From Geminicoccus harenae (lineage in GTDB: Bacteria > Pseudomonadota > Alphaproteobacteria > Geminicoccales > Geminicoccaceae), in assembly GCF_019800005.1 (NCBI RefSeq), contig NZ_JABGCL010000006.1, positions 124,001 through 188,000 of the forward strand: a DNA stretch of 64,000 nucleotides. The letters run 5' to 3'. This document shows positions 15,706-26,156 of the stretch, piece after piece. A model generated the notes under the pieces. It was not told the DNA's origin. It was given only the letters and a program-made list of their open reading frames with translations, and ran no database searches. A program made the position numbers and the translations under genes. Each line of letters opens with the position of its first letter. Position 1 is the first letter of the stretch.

Positions 15706-17424
15706 TCAGGCCGCGAGCGCCGCGTCGACTTCGGCCGGCAGGTCGTCGTGGAAGTGGCGGCCTGCGGTGGTGGGCGCGATGACGCCCTGGCGGATCACGA
15801 AGTCGCCGAAGCGCTCGCCCTCGTTCCGCTCCGCCGCATAGCGCTTCAGCAGCGGCGAGACCTCCGCCACGATCCGGTCGTGCTGGACGTCGCGGCGATA
15901 GAGCTTGTTCAGCCGCGTGCCGTCGAAGGCGCCGCCCAGGTAAAGGTTGTAGGTGCCGGGCCCGCGGCCGACCAGCCCGATCTCGGCCAGATAGGGGCGG
16001 GCACAGCCGTTCGGGCAGCCGGTCATGCGGATGGTGATCGAATCCTCCGCCAGGCCCGCCTCGCGCACCGTCTCGTCCAGGGCCGTCACAAGGTCCGGCA
16101 GATAGCGCTCCGCCTCCGCCAGCGACAGGCCGCAGGTCGGCAGCGCCACGCAGGCCATGGCGGAACGGCGCAGCGCCGTCTCCTGCCCGACCAGCCCATA
16201 CTCGGCCAGCATCTGCTCGATCAGCAGCCGCTTTTCCGGCGCGATCTTCGCGATCACCAGGTTCTGGTTGGCGGTGAGCCGGAACTCGCCGTCATGGACC
16301 CTGGCGATCTCGCGGAGCGCGGTGAGCAGCTTCTTCTCGTCGGTGTCCTTGATCCGCCCGTTCTCGATGAACAGGGTGAAGTGCCAGGAGCCCGTATGGT
16401 CCTGCACCCAGCCATAGCGGTCGCCATTGTCGTCGAACCGGAACGGCCTGGGCGCGCCCAAGGCGAAGCCGCAGCGCTTCTCGACCTCGGCCCTGAAGGC
16501 GTCCAGCCCGTGCCGCTCGATCGTGTATTTCAGCCGCGCGTTCTTGCGGTCCGACCGGTTGCCCCAGTCACGCTGCACCGTGACCACGTGCTCGGCCACC
16601 TTCAGCACCTGGTCGGTCGTGCAGAAGCCCATCACGTCGGCAGCGCGCGGGAAGGTGGCGAGCTCGCCATGGGTCATGCCCATGCCGCCGCCGACCGTCA
16701 CGTTCCAGCCGGCGATGTTGCCCTGCCCGTCCAGGATCGCGATGAAGCCCAGGTCCTGGGCGAAGACGTCGACATCGTTGTCCGGCGGCACCGCGACCAC
16801 GATCTTGAACTTCCGCGGCAGGTAGGTCCTGCCCAGGATCGGCTCGTCCTCGGCCTCGCCGCCCGCGACCTTCTCGCCGTCCAGCCAGATCTCGTGCCAG
16901 GCGCGCGTCTTCGGCAGCAGGTGCTCGCTGAGCTCGCGCGCCAGCTCGTAGGCGGTCGCGTGCGTCGTCGAGACATGCGGGTTGGAGCTGGCCAGCACGT
17001 TGCGGTTGACGTCGCCGCAGGCCGCGATCGTATCGACCAGCGCCCGGTCCAGCGCCTGCATGGTGTGCTTCAGGTTGGTCTTGATCACGCCGTGGAACTG
17101 GAAGGTCTGGCGCGTGGTCAGCCGGAGCGAATGGTTGGCGTAGCTGGTCGCAATCTGGTCCATCGCCAGCCACTGCTCAGGCGTGCACACGCCGCCCGGC
17201 AGCCGCACCCGGATCATGAAGCTGTAGGCCGGCTCCAGGAACTTCTTGCGCCGCTCGGGCCGCAGGTCACGATCGTCCTGCTGGTAGAAGCCGTGGAACT
17301 TGGTGAGCTGGGTGTCGTCCTCGGCGAGCTGGCCGGTGATCGTGTCGGTCAGCCCCTCCGCGATCGTCCCGCGCAGGCCCCGGCTCTTGGCCTTGATGGT
17401 CTCGTTCTTCGAGAGCGTGCTCAT
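15706..17424 (-). CDS. cysI: Assimilatory sulfite reductase hemoprotein (beta) subunit
   Basis: Siroheme/4Fe-4S subunit that reduces sulfite to sulfide with six electrons from the flavoprotein partner. It has 572 residues, typical of CysI. The cluster and siroheme ligands are visible as two Cys pairs: [13 protein letters not shown] (C-x5-C) and [12 protein letters not shown] (C-x3-C). Anion-binding arginines lie in RVRLPGGVC and [13 protein letters not shown]. It starts at ATG 17424, 13 bp after the cysJ stop, in the operon siroheme enzyme, cysJ, cysI. It would supply sulfide for cysteine synthesis in the cytoplasm. Confidence 0.96.
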   Translation of the reverse strand: MSTLSKNETIKAKSRGLRGTIAEGLTDTITGQLAEDDTQLTKFHGFYQQDDRDLRPERRKKFLEPAYSFMIRVRLPGGVCTPEQWLAMDQIATSYANHSLRLTTRQTFQFHGVIKTNLKHTMQALDRALVDTIAACGDVNRNVLASSNPHVSTTHATAYELARELSEHLLPKTRAWHEIWLDGEKVAGGEAEDEPILGRTYLPRKFKIVVAVPPDNDVDVFAQDLGFIAILDGQGNIAGWNVTVGGGMGMTHGELATFPRAADVMGFCTTDQVLKVAEHVVTVQRDWGNRSDRKNARLKYTIERHGLDAFRAEVEKRCGFALGAPRPFRFDDNGDRYGWVQDHTGSWHFTLFIENGRIKDTDEKKLLTALREIARVHDGEFRLTANQNLVIAKIAPEKRLLIEQMLAEYGLVGQETALRRSAMACVALPTCGLSLAEAERYLPDLVTALDETVREAGLAEDSITIRMTGCPNGCARPYLAEIGLVGRGPGTYNLYLGGAFDGTRLNKLYRRDVQHDRIVAEVSPLLKRYAAERNEGERFGDFVIRQGVIAPTTAGRHFHDDLPAEVDAALAA

Positions 17425-17437
17425 CTGGTGCTGCTTC

Positions 17438-19231
17438 TCAATAGACGTCGCGCTGGATTTGGCCGGCCCTGGTGGCGTCCTGCAGCCAGGCCTTGGCCTT
17501 GTCGTCGGTGAGCCCCCCCACCTCGATGGCGATGCGGTTCAGGTTCTGCTCAACGTCCTTGGCCATCTGCGTGGCGTCGCCGCACACATAGAGATGGGCG
17601 CCGTCCTGCAGCCAGGCCCACAGGTCCTCCCGCTGCTGCCACATCCGGTCCTGGACGTAGATCTTCTCCGGCTGGTCGCGCGAGAAGGCCAGATCGATCC
17701 GGTTCAGCACCCCGTCCGCCTTCAGGTCCTGCAACTCGGTCTGGTAGTAGAAGTCGTGGGTGAAGTTGCGTTCGCCGAAGAACAGCCAGTTCTGCCCGGT
17801 TGCCCCGGTCTCGCGGCGGTGCTGGAGGAACGCCCGGAACGGGGCCACGCCGGTGCCGGGCCCGACCATCACCACCTTGGCCGAGGGGTCGGCCGGCAGG
17901 CGGAAATGGCGGTTGGGCTTCAGGAACACGCCGAGCTTCTGGTTCCGGCCGAGCCGGTCGGCCAGGAAAGACGAGGCCACGCCGTTGCGCTGGCGGCCAT
18001 GGCTCTGCCAGCGCACCACCGAGACCAGCAGATGGGCGGCGTCCGGATGGGCCGACGGCGCGCTGGCGATGGAATAGGAGCGCGCCGGCAGGGGCCGCAG
18101 CAGCCCGAGCAGCTCGTCCCTGCCGACCGTGGCGCCATAGGTCTCGAACAGGTCGATGAGCTGCCGGTCGGCGACGAAGCCGCGCCAGCCATCGCCGGCC
18201 AGCATCTCGCCGAGCTCGGTGTGGGGGTGCAGCCGGTTCCAGGCTTCCAGCGTCGCCCTGGACAGGGTGGTGACGTCCTTGGTGCGGGTCAGCTCGCGCG
18301 CCAGCGCATCGTCGCCGCCGAGACCCACGAGCTCCAGGATCTGCTCGACCAGGCGCGGGTCGTTCTCCGGCAGGATGGCGAGGCTGTCGCCCGGCTCGTA
18401 CACGATGGCGGAATCGGCGAGGTCCAGCTCCACATGGATCGTCTCGCGGGACGAGCGCGACGAGGTGACCGTGACCCGCTCGCTCATCGGCGCGAAGAAC
18501 GGGTGCTTTACACTCCATTCCTGCTCCTCGGCACGCGCGAACCGGTCGAGATGGATGATCTCGGCACTCGGCTCCTCAGTGTCGGCCGGCGTGAACAGCT
18601 TGATTGCCTGCGATGACCAGTCGCCCGCAGGCCCCTCGTAGTCGACGTCGCAATCGACCCGGTCCAGCACGCGCGTGGCACCCAGCTCGGCCAGCCGCTC
18701 GTCCAGCCGGCGGCCGAACGCGCAGAACTCGGTATAGGCGGTGTCGCCCAGCGCCAGCACGGCGAAGCGGGTCCCCTCCAGCCTGGGCGCACCGTCGGCG
18801 AAGAACCCTTGAGCGAACGGCACGGCCCGGGCCGGCGGATCGCCCTCACCCCAGGTGGACGCGATCACCACCAGGTTCTCGATCCCGGCAAGCGCGGCAG
18901 GCTCGGTCTCGCCCATGTCCAGGATCTTCGGCTGGAAGCCCTGCTTGGCCGCAGCCTTGGCGAACTTCTGGGCGAACGCCTCGGTATTGCCGCCCTCGGT
19001 CGCGTAGAGGATCGAGAGCGGGGTCTTGCGCCTGGGTGCCGCGGCCGGTGCCGCCTGGGCCGGTGCGATCTCCGCGGCGGTGGCCGCGGCATAGCCCGCC
19101 AGGAATCCGGCCAGCCAGGTGCGCTGCTCGGGGCTGGTCTCGGCAAGGCCGACATTGAGCGCCTTGATCGCCGCGTCCGAGAACGGGGCGGTCGGAGGCA
19201 GGAGGGGCAGGGCGCGGGAGGAGCTGGCCAT
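17438..19231 (-). CDS. cysJ: Assimilatory sulfite reductase flavoprotein (alpha) subunit
   Basis: Diflavin reductase passing electrons from NADPH through FAD and FMN to CysI, about 597 residues. The flavodoxin domain begins at [16 protein letters not shown]. It is followed by the FAD-binding region ([10 protein letters not shown]), the NADPH site ([17 protein letters not shown]) and the [13 protein letters not shown] segment, ending in a C-terminal Tyr as in CysJ. I prefer ATG 19231 (MASSSRAL). A TTG four codons upstream overlaps the preceding stop and is the alternative. It lies between the siroheme enzyme and cysI and is translated with them. Confidence 0.95.
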   Translation of the reverse strand: MASSSRALPLLPPTAPFSDAAIKALNVGLAETSPEQRTWLAGFLAGYAAATAAEIAPAQAAPAAAPRRKTPLSILYATEGGNTEAFAQKFAKAAAKQGFQPKILDMGETEPAALAGIENLVVIASTWGEGDPPARAVPFAQGFFADGAPRLEGTRFAVLALGDTAYTEFCAFGRRLDERLAELGATRVLDRVDCDVDYEGPAGDWSSQAIKLFTPADTEEPSAEIIHLDRFARAEEQEWSVKHPFFAPMSERVTVTSSRSSRETIHVELDLADSAIVYEPGDSLAILPENDPRLVEQILELVGLGGDDALARELTRTKDVTTLSRATLEAWNRLHPHTELGEMLAGDGWRGFVADRQLIDLFETYGATVGRDELLGLLRPLPARSYSIASAPSAHPDAAHLLVSVVRWQSHGRQRNGVASSFLADRLGRNQKLGVFLKPNRHFRLPADPSAKVVMVGPGTGVAPFRAFLQHRRETGATGQNWLFFGERNFTHDFYYQTELQDLKADGVLNRIDLAFSRDQPEKIYVQDRMWQQREDLWAWLQDGAHLYVCGDATQMAKDVEQNLNRIAIEVGGLTDDKAKAWLQDATRAGQIQRDVY

Positions 19232-19239
19232 GGTCGTTC

Positions 19240-19872
19240 TCAATGCCTGGAACTGGGCGTGGAGCCGGTCGTGGCGCTGGCGGGAGCGAGCTGGCCGGGT
19301 GTGGGAGCGCCGTGCGGCGTGCGCTCGACGGGCGCCAGCCAGCCATTGCCGTCGATCACCGCGTCGGTGAGGCTGGCGAGCTCATCGAGCGTGCGTGGCC
19401 GGCGCCGCCAGGCGGTCCGCTTGCGGGCGATGGCTTCCAGCCGCTCGGCCCACTCAACGCCGAGCTGCGATTCCAGCCAGCGCCGCAGCCGCATGGCGAG
19501 GCCGGGGCTCTTGCCGGCGGTCGAGATCGAGACGAGCAGGTCGCCGCGCCGGACCAGGGCCGGGGTGTGGAAGTCGCAAAAAGGCGGGTGGTCCTCGATG
19601 TTGACCAGCACCCCCTCGGCGCGTGCGGCCGCGGCGAGCGGCTCGGCCGTCGCGGGATCCAGCCCGCTGATCCAGACGATCCGGAACTGCGCCAGCTCCT
19701 CGAGGAGCGGCAGGCGCGCGATCCGGACCACGTCCTCCACCCGGTCCTCGGTGAACACGGTCAGGTGCTCGGCCCCGCCCTGGCACAGCCACTCGGCCCG
19801 CCGCCGCATGCTCTCGCCGGCACCCACCAGGGCGATCGGGACGAGGCGGGGATCGATCACGATCGGAATCAT
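19240..19872 (-). CDS. Siroheme synthase N-terminal-type protein (precorrin-2 dehydrogenase / ferrochelatase)
   Basis: About 210 residues resembling the N-terminal half of CysG and Met8p, which oxidise precorrin-2 with NAD and may insert iron to make siroheme for CysI. The NAD-binding segment is VPIALVGAGESMRRRAEWL, followed by the family stretch SISTAGKSPGLAMRLRRWL. No methyltransferase domain follows, so uroporphyrinogen methylation must come from a separate CobA-type gene. The ATG at 19872 gives a canonical MIPIVIDPRL start. A TTG 12 codons upstream is possible. The C-terminal tail after about residue 170 is low complexity. It is the first gene of the sulfite reductase operon. Confidence 0.88.
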   Translation of the reverse strand: MIPIVIDPRLVPIALVGAGESMRRRAEWLCQGGAEHLTVFTEDRVEDVVRIARLPLLEELAQFRIVWISGLDPATAEPLAAAARAEGVLVNIEDHPPFCDFHTPALVRRGDLLVSISTAGKSPGLAMRLRRWLESQLGVEWAERLEAIARKRTAWRRRPRTLDELASLTDAVIDGNGWLAPVERTPHGAPTPGQLAPASATTGSTPSSRH

Positions 19873-19934
19873 CGGCAGGGCCTTCGGGACGGTCGACCGA
19901 GGCTGCAATAAGCGGGCTGTACCGTGAAATCGAG

Positions 19935-19992
19935 ATGATTATCATTCTACACAGTGTAAGAAAAACTAATAAACACAAAATAGCTGTTTATT
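19935..19992. promoter_or_regulatory. AT-rich divergent control region with three dyads between the cys operon and glpK
   Basis: This is the most A+T-rich stretch nearby. It holds ATGATTATCAT (19935-19945) and TACACAGTGTA (19948-19958), each symmetrical about one base. A third repeat is AATAAACA-N9-TGTTTATT (19968-19992). It lies between the siroheme gene (start 19872, minus) and glpK (start 20054, plus). One or more repressors or activators for sulfur or glycerol genes probably bind here. I cannot assign a named regulator. Confidence 0.5.
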
Positions 19993-20053
19993 GTCCGGGT
20001 GGCGCAGCCGCGCTAGCCTCGCCCAGACGACCGGAACAAGGGGGCGCACGGGG

Positions 20054-21556
20054 ATGGCAGGCGAGCTGCTGCTGGCGATCGATCAGGGGACCACCTCGAC
20101 GCGCGCGATCCTGTTCGACCGGTTCGGCAGCGTCCAGACGAGCGCCCAGCAGGAACTGACCCAGCACTTCCCGTTCGACGGCCGGGTCGAGCACGACGGC
20201 AACGAGATCTGGCGTCACACGCTGGAAGTGTGCCGCGACGTGCTGGCCAGGGTGGACGGGCGGCCGGTGGCGGCCATCGGCATCACCAACCAGCGCGAGA
20301 CCACCCTGCTCTGGGAGCGCGCCACCGGCCGGCCGGTGCACCGCGCCATCGTCTGGCAGGACCGGCGCACAGCAGGGCTCTGCCGCGAACTGGAGGCGGA
20401 CGGGCTGGGCAAGCTGGTCAGCGAGCGCACCGGCCTGGTGATCGACCCCTATTTTTCCGGCACCAAGCTCGCCTGGCTCCTGGATCATGTACCGGGTGCC
20501 CGCGCCATGGCCGAGCGGGGCGAGCTGGCGTTCGGCACGGTCGACAGCTGGCTGCTCTGGAACCTGACGGGCGGCCGGCTCCACGCCACCGACGCCACCA
20601 ATGCCGCCCGCACCATGCTGTTCGACATCCGCCGCCAGGCCTGGGACGACGAGCTGCTCGATCGGCTACGCATCCCCCATGCCCTGCTGCCCGAGGTCCG
20701 GGACAGTGCCGGGGATTTCGGCGAAACGAACCCGAGCCTGTTCGGCCGGGCGATCCCGATCCGCGGGGTGGCGGGCGACCAGCACGCCGCGACCTTCGGC
20801 CAGGCGTGCTTCTCACCCGGCATGATGAAGAGCACCTACGGCACCGGCTGCTTTGCCGTGCTCAACACCGGCCCGGAGATGGTGGCGTCGCGCAACCGGA
20901 TGCTCACCACGCTCTGCTGGCGCCTGAACGGCCAGCCGACCTATGCCCTGGAAGGGGCGATCTTCGTGGCCGGTGCGGCCATCCAGTGGGTCCGCGACGG
21001 GCTGGGCGTGATCCGGACCGCGGCCGAGACCGACGCACTGGCCCGCTCGCTCGACAACAATGCCGGCGTCTATCTGGTACCCGCGTTCACCGGCCTGGGT
21101 GCTCCCTACTGGGACCCGGATGCCCGCGGCGCCATCTTCGGCCTGACCCGCGACACCAGCCACCGCCACATCGTCCGCGCGGCCCTGGAAGCCGTCGGCT
21201 ACCAGACCGCGGACCTGCTGGCCGCCATGAAGGACGACGTGACCGCCGCCGGCGGCCTGGGCCTGCCGGCAGCACTCCGGGTCGATGGCGGCATGGTCGC
21301 CAATGACTGGGTCTGCCAGTGGCTGGCCGACATCTGCGATGTGCCGGTCGAGCGGCCCGAAGTGATCGAGACCACGGCACTCGGCGCCGCCTATCTCGCC
21401 GGCCTGGGTGCCGGTCTCTATGGCGGCCTCGACGACATCGGCAAGGCCTGGAGCTGCGAGCAGCGCTTCGCGCCCGGCATGGCTTCGGGCGAGCGGGCGC
21501 GGCTCGTGGGCGGCTGGAAGGACGCGGTCAGCCGGGTGCGGAGCAACCGCGCTTGA
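20054..21556 (+). CDS. glpK: Glycerol kinase
   Basis: Phosphorylates glycerol to sn-glycerol 3-phosphate with ATP in the cytoplasm. The 500-residue length is standard. FGGY-family features include [15 protein letters not shown] near the N-terminus, the glycerol-contacting [11 protein letters not shown] and VGNTRTE-like region, [26 protein letters not shown] and [14 protein letters not shown] 20054 follows a GGGG-rich ribosome site, and the upstream open codons are not conserved-looking. No glpF or glpD lies beside it. The AT-rich region just upstream probably carries its operator. Confidence 0.96.
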   Translation: MAGELLLAIDQGTTSTRAILFDRFGSVQTSAQQELTQHFPFDGRVEHDGNEIWRHTLEVCRDVLARVDGRPVAAIGITNQRETTLLWERATGRPVHRAIVWQDRRTAGLCRELEADGLGKLVSERTGLVIDPYFSGTKLAWLLDHVPGARAMAERGELAFGTVDSWLLWNLTGGRLHATDATNAARTMLFDIRRQAWDDELLDRLRIPHALLPEVRDSAGDFGETNPSLFGRAIPIRGVAGDQHAATFGQACFSPGMMKSTYGTGCFAVLNTGPEMVASRNRMLTTLCWRLNGQPTYALEGAIFVAGAAIQWVRDGLGVIRTAAETDALARSLDNNAGVYLVPAFTGLGAPYWDPDARGAIFGLTRDTSHRHIVRAALEAVGYQTADLLAAMKDDVTAAGGLGLPAALRVDGGMVANDWVCQWLADICDVPVERPEVIETTALGAAYLAGLGAGLYGGLDDIGKAWSCEQRFAPGMASGERARLVGGWKDAVSRVRSNRA

Positions 21557-22074
21557 CCGCAAAGCGCGGCGAGCCTGCGCCCTTGCGGCGGCTCCACCTG
21601 GAACTGGTTCCCATGCGCAATGACCTGGGGGATGGCCATGATGCCGGGCTGGAGATCTCGATCGATGGGCGGAGGCTGGTCGACTGGCTGCGCCCGATCG
21701 AGACCCGCTTCGACCCGAAGGTCGCAGGAGCCTACGCACCGGCCTCGCTCGAATATCTGTGCCTGGTGGCCGTGCGCCGCGACGGCCGGCAGGTCTTCGC
21801 ACCGCCCGGCGTGTTCGGATCTGGCGGCACGGTCCTGGTCTGCGGCTGCGGCCATGCCGGCTGCTGGTCGCTGGACATGAAGGTCGAGCACGACGGCAGC
21901 GTCGTCCGCTGGACCGGCTTCAACAGTACCCTGAGCAGCCGGCGGTCGGGCTGGAACTATGCGGCCACCGAACCGATGCGGTTCGACAGCGCCGCCTACT
22001 TCAAGACCCTGGCGAGAGTGGCCCCGCTGGCGGGTTCGATCCTCAAGAAGCGGCCCCGGCTCGTCGACTACTGA
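21553..22074 (+). CDS. Uncharacterised protein with CGCGHAGC cysteine cluster
   Basis: A protein of up to 173 residues that I do not recognise. Most distinctive is [13 protein letters not shown], three Cys and a His within eight residues, which could bind zinc or a cluster. Before it is [15 protein letters not shown]...ISIDGRRL, a pattern seen in small conserved proteins, and it ends in a basic [11 protein letters not shown] start it at TTG 21553, which overlaps the glpK stop. ATG 21613 would cut into what looks like the first beta strand but is possible (153 residues). Its 3' end overlaps the convergent patatin-like gene by 32 bp. Confidence 0.7.
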   Translation: MTAKRGEPAPLRRLHLELVPMRNDLGDGHDAGLEISIDGRRLVDWLRPIETRFDPKVAGAYAPASLEYLCLVAVRRDGRQVFAPPGVFGSGGTVLVCGCGHAGCWSLDMKVEHDGSVVRWTGFNSTLSSRRSGWNYAATEPMRFDSAAYFKTLARVAPLAGSILKKRPRLVDY

Positions 22075-25000
22075 GCTTCCCCGGCCCGCTGCTCGCAAGA
22101 CGAGCCTCCCAGCCACCGCACGTACCCGGCTGCTCGCCAGCCGGGCCGACGCAGTCCGCCGGTTGCGCTCCTGAGCTGGCTGCCGGCCCTGGCAGCAGGC
22201 GCGCCCGTGCCTGGAGGAACACCGCCTCGAGCGTGACCGGCTGACCCTGCCTGGCAGGTCGGAACTGGCTCATCAGGTGCTCGCCCAGGCGCCGGTAGCT
22301 CTCGAACTGCGATTCGCTGAACCACTGGTCCGAGGTCGGCTCGTGCGGGAACAGGGAGTTCGCCGCCGCATAGGCGCGCACGTCGATCGGCAGGTCCTCC
22401 AGATAGGTGGGCTTGAGGTAGAGCAGCCAGCCGCACCGCTCCGGGTCGCCGGCCGCTTCCGGGTAGCTGATCCGCCCGAGCGCGAACGAAATGGTGCCGG
22501 CATCGGCCTTGCCCCTGGGGGCGATCCGGATTGGCAGGAACTCGATGTCCACGCCAAGGTCGATCTTGATCTTGCGCACCGCGTTGCCGAGGTCGCCGAA
22601 CCGGCAGTCCGGGTCGGCGGCGGCATCCGAGAGGATGATGAAGCGGCAGCGCCGGCGGATCATCTCGTAGAGGCCGAGATTCTCGAAATGGCCGCCGTCC
22701 GACAGGTAGACGAAACGCCGCCTGGCGCCGGCACGGCCCAGCAGCTCGTTCAGGAACGGCAGGATCGCGAAGCCCGGCGAGGCCTGCCGGCAGATTCCGG
22801 CATCCTGGGGATGGGCCTGCACATAGCCGGGATTGGGCACCCACACGCCCAGCCGGACATTGAACAGGGTCATGAGGAAGGCCGTGGCCGGCGAGGAATG
22901 GTAGCCCATGGCCGGGCTGACCGCGGCGCCGGAGATGGTCATGGCCCCGCCCAGCGTGATGCCGGTCTTCTCGCCGGGATGGGCCGCAGGTAGCTGCCCC
23001 GGCTGCCTCCCGGCATAGCAGGCGCTCTCGACATAGGCGCCGCCGGCTTGGCTGTCGCCGCTCGGCAGGCTGGCGCTGCCGCAGGCGAACGGGGTCAGGA
23101 TGAACGAGGCGGCCTTGCGCTCCTGCCAGCCCAGCCGCGTGTTGTTGTCGGTCAGGTTCAGGGTGGCGTTGATCACCGGGAACAGGACGCGGCGCCCGTC
23201 CACCCGCGTATCCAGGTCGTGGAGTTGGACGTTGTCGTCCTCGTCGAAGCCGGTGGCGGGGTTGGGCCGCCGCTCGGCGCGGGCCGAGCCCAAAAACGCG
23301 CGGATCAGGCGGTTGCGGTACATGCCGTGCAGGGAGAACTGGTTGACGTTGATCCGCCGGCCGGCCAGCCACAGCACCGGGGCCAGGACCGCCAGGATCA
23401 CCAGGTGGCCCAGCAGCATCGGCTCGGACAAGGGCCCCAGCCAGCCCAGGCCCAGGCTCTGGCGCCAGGAGAAGGGTGGCATCGTCTCCAGCCATCGGGC
23501 TACGCGCACGGCGACCTTCAGCTCGAGATAGGCGAGGGTGAGGAACAGGGCGGCCAGGAACACGAAGGTCGCGACCGCCACCAGGATGTCGATCGTCAGC
23601 CAGCGCCGCATCCGGCCGCCCGTGGTAGGCTTGAGCGAGGACAGCGTGCTCTTGCCGCCGAACACGCTGACGAGGCCGGTGGCGAGCATGGTGGCGCTGA
23701 AGCTGAACGGCCAGTCCGGCCCGGCCAGGATCCAGTGGGGCAGGGGCAGGCAGATCAGGGCGAACACCGCCCACATCACCGCCGGCACCACCTTCATGGC
23801 GCTGATCCGTGCCAGCCATTCCCGGTCGGCGTCGAGCAGGTCAACCTCGCTGGACAGGAGGCCGGAGGCCCGGCGGAAGCCGACGAACAGGGCGGAGCAG
23901 AGCAGGTAGCCGAGCGTGATCCAGAAGGGCGCCAGCGCCGCCACCAGACGCTGGCCCAAAGCCGCCTGGTCGACCGTGGCTTGGCCGTAGCAGTCCTGGA
24001 TGGACTGTCCGGCCGGGCAGCCCTGCCGCAGCCCGGCGGCGTCGCCGAACATCTGCCAGCCGAGCGGCACGCAGGCCGCGACGAAGCCGGCGGCGATCGC
24101 GGAGATCGCCACCCATACCAGCAGGTTGCGCCGGAACAGGTCGCGCACCGCTTGGCTGCTGCGGATCATCGCGGCGAGATAGGCGCCGATCAGCACCAGC
24201 CAGAGCAGGGCAAACGGCAGGCTCATCGCCGCCAATGCCCGCTGCAGCGGGTGCGGGTACGACCAGAGGTCGCCGAACAGGAACCCGCTGCCGCGCAGCT
24301 CGAAGGGCGGCGCGATCCCGGTCAGCCGCGGGGGGACGGCGACCTGGATGTCGTGGGCCAGCCAGACCGGCAGGAGCATGGCCGAGGCCAGGGCCGGCCA
24401 GATCACGCGCAGTTGGAGGTGGTTCCGGGCACTCGCTTGGTCGTGGCCCAGCTGGCAGCGCCGGTGCGAGGGCAGCAGCAGGCAGATCTGGTAGGTCGCC
24501 AGGAACAGCAGCGCCAGTGCCGCCACCAGCGCGCCGGTGGTGGTGACCTCGTTGGCGCTGAGCACCAGCGAGAGGTAGAGATTGGTGGGGGTCGCCGCCA
24601 TCACCAGGAAGGGCAGGAACACCGTCCAGTTCAGCAGCAGGTTGCGCGCGATGATGACGATCGCCGCCCAGCTGTCGATCGAGGACAGGCCGATCCGCGG
24701 GTTCAGGAAGTTGGAATGCTCACGCAGGGCGGCGACCTGGCGGGCTTCCGGGTTGGCGCCGGCAAGCCCGGCCTCGACCTGGCGGACCGGGTCCTGCCCG
24801 GCCCGGCCGTTGCCGTCCTCGGCACAGGCGTGCAGCCAGCGCTGCAGCCAGCTCCCGATATAGCCGCCGCCCGACACGGTCGAGAGATACTGGAAGCGGG
24901 GCAGGAGGTTCATCGCGGCCAGCGCCTGCAGCACGCCCAGCCCGAACGCGGCGCTGCGGATCCCGCCGCCGGACAGGCACAAGGCCGCCTGGTCCTGCGC

Positions 25001-25144
25001 CAGCGCCGCCCGGCCATACTCGTCGATCGAGGCGAACGGGTGGCCTGCCGGCCGTTCACCCGGCCAGAGCGCGTCGAACTCCTGCTGGAGGACGGCCCGC
25101 GTATCCAGGCAGGGGGACCGGGTGGCGCTGCGGTCGGTGGTCAT
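22043..25144 (-). CDS. Patatin-like phospholipase with a multi-helix membrane insertion
   Basis: A 1033-residue protein in which a patatin-type catalytic domain is split by a membrane region. The oxyanion loop GGGIRS is at residues 59-64, and the nucleophile is probably Ser91 in STVSGGGYIGSW, a variant of GxSxG. The catalytic Asp is D816 in LSDGGHFENLGLYEM. Between them, roughly residues 165-590, are many hydrophobic segments (for example NLLLNWTVFLPFLVMAATP). The active site is thus completed by parts about 725 residues apart. It probably hydrolyses acyl esters at the inner membrane. It overlaps the convergent Cys-rich gene by 32 bp. Confidence 0.85.
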   Translation of the reverse strand: MTTDRSATRSPCLDTRAVLQQEFDALWPGERPAGHPFASIDEYGRAALAQDQAALCLSGGGIRSAAFGLGVLQALAAMNLLPRFQYLSTVSGGGYIGSWLQRWLHACAEDGNGRAGQDPVRQVEAGLAGANPEARQVAALREHSNFLNPRIGLSSIDSWAAIVIIARNLLLNWTVFLPFLVMAATPTNLYLSLVLSANEVTTTGALVAALALLFLATYQICLLLPSHRRCQLGHDQASARNHLQLRVIWPALASAMLLPVWLAHDIQVAVPPRLTGIAPPFELRGSGFLFGDLWSYPHPLQRALAAMSLPFALLWLVLIGAYLAAMIRSSQAVRDLFRRNLLVWVAISAIAAGFVAACVPLGWQMFGDAAGLRQGCPAGQSIQDCYGQATVDQAALGQRLVAALAPFWITLGYLLCSALFVGFRRASGLLSSEVDLLDADREWLARISAMKVVPAVMWAVFALICLPLPHWILAGPDWPFSFSATMLATGLVSVFGGKSTLSSLKPTTGGRMRRWLTIDILVAVATFVFLAALFLTLAYLELKVAVRVARWLETMPPFSWRQSLGLGWLGPLSEPMLLGHLVILAVLAPVLWLAGRRINVNQFSLHGMYRNRLIRAFLGSARAERRPNPATGFDEDDNVQLHDLDTRVDGRRVLFPVINATLNLTDNNTRLGWQERKAASFILTPFACGSASLPSGDSQAGGAYVESACYAGRQPGQLPAAHPGEKTGITLGGAMTISGAAVSPAMGYHSSPATAFLMTLFNVRLGVWVPNPGYVQAHPQDAGICRQASPGFAILPFLNELLGRAGARRRFVYLSDGGHFENLGLYEMIRRRCRFIILSDAAADPDCRFGDLGNAVRKIKIDLGVDIEFLPIRIAPRGKADAGTISFALGRISYPEAAGDPERCGWLLYLKPTYLEDLPIDVRAYAAANSLFPHEPTSDQWFSESQFESYRRLGEHLMSQFRPARQGQPVTLEAVFLQARARLLPGPAASSGAQPADCVGPAGEQPGTCGGWEARLASSGPGKLSSRRAGAAS

Positions 25145-25398
25145 GGGGGCCGCTCCTGCCCGTCATGGCCGGGACAGGTCGGGCAGCAGCAGCCGGGCGA
25201 TCGGCAGGCGCATCGGAACCTCCACTGCAATAGCTGGCTGGCTATCGGCTGCCGAGGTCTCGTCAGGCTCTTGGAAGAACGACCATGCTATAGGCCCGTC
25301 GACTTCATCCCTCAATCGACATGGCGCTGGTGGCTGGTGATCTGCATCACCTCATGTGGCCGGATTCTTGGGCGCATCCGGCCGGACTCTGGGGCCGG

Positions 25399-25929
25399 TC
25401 ACGCCTCCGGGCGCAGCTCGTGGACATGGACGTCGTGCCCGGCATGCTTTTGCAGCACCTCCAGCGCGACCCGCTCCCGGTCCGGGTCGGGCGTGCGGAC
25501 CCAGAGCAGGACGCGGCCCCGCTCCAGCTGCTCGTCGAGATGCTCCGCATAGCGGGCGTCCATCAGGCCCGCCAGCGTGGTGCTGAGCAGCGTGCCGCCG
25601 GCGACCGCACCCACCACCAAGGCGGCGAGCGGCCCGGTGGTCGCCACCACCGCGCCGGCGCCCAGCAGCGTGGGCAGCACCCAGTAGGCGTTGGCGAGCG
25701 TGCGCTCGTGCTCGGCCAGCTCCTTGGCCGGGATCACCTGCTCGCGGGGGTCGCTGGGATCGTCCTGGGCGTCCTGCGCCTGCTGCGGGCTGTGGCCGAG
25801 CTTCGCCTCGATCGCCTCCTCGCTGCCCAGGATGCTCAGGTCCTCGTCGGCGAAGCCCCGCTCCTTCAGTTCGGCGACAGCACCTTCCAGCGACACCGCA
25901 TCGTCGAACACCGCCACCGCTTCGCGCAT
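25399..25929 (-). CDS. YflT/GSP17M-like N-terminal domain protein with glycine-rich hydrophobic centre
   Basis: A 176-residue protein. Residues 1-40 (AVAVFDDAVSLEGAVAELKE, then EDLSILGS) resemble the general-stress YflT/GSP17M domain. The middle is a Gly/Ala-rich hydrophobic hairpin (VLPTLLGAGAVVATTGPLAA to VVGAVAGGTLLSTTLAG), and the C-terminus has a ferredoxin-like beta pattern (GRVLLWVRTPDPDRERVALE). Similar small proteins are stress-induced and loosely membrane-associated. No operon partner is evident. Confidence 0.75.
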   Translation of the reverse strand: MREAVAVFDDAVSLEGAVAELKERGFADEDLSILGSEEAIEAKLGHSPQQAQDAQDDPSDPREQVIPAKELAEHERTLANAYWVLPTLLGAGAVVATTGPLAALVVGAVAGGTLLSTTLAGLMDARYAEHLDEQLERGRVLLWVRTPDPDRERVALEVLQKHAGHDVHVHELRPEA

Positions 25930-26156
25930 CCATCCTGCTCCACTCGCCGGGCGACGCCCAGGGCATGGGGCGCCGCTCCTCCCCGCTCACCTATGGCGGA
26001 TCGGGATGACAGGCCAGCCTCCCCTTGGGTGGAACGCGAGCCGGATTGACGCGGATCGGGCGCCTTCATACTGTCTGATGGCATGACAGGTGCCGGCAGC
26101 CGGGCGCAAGGCCGGGTAATCACAGAGCACCGCTGGATCAGGGAAGGTCGAACGTC

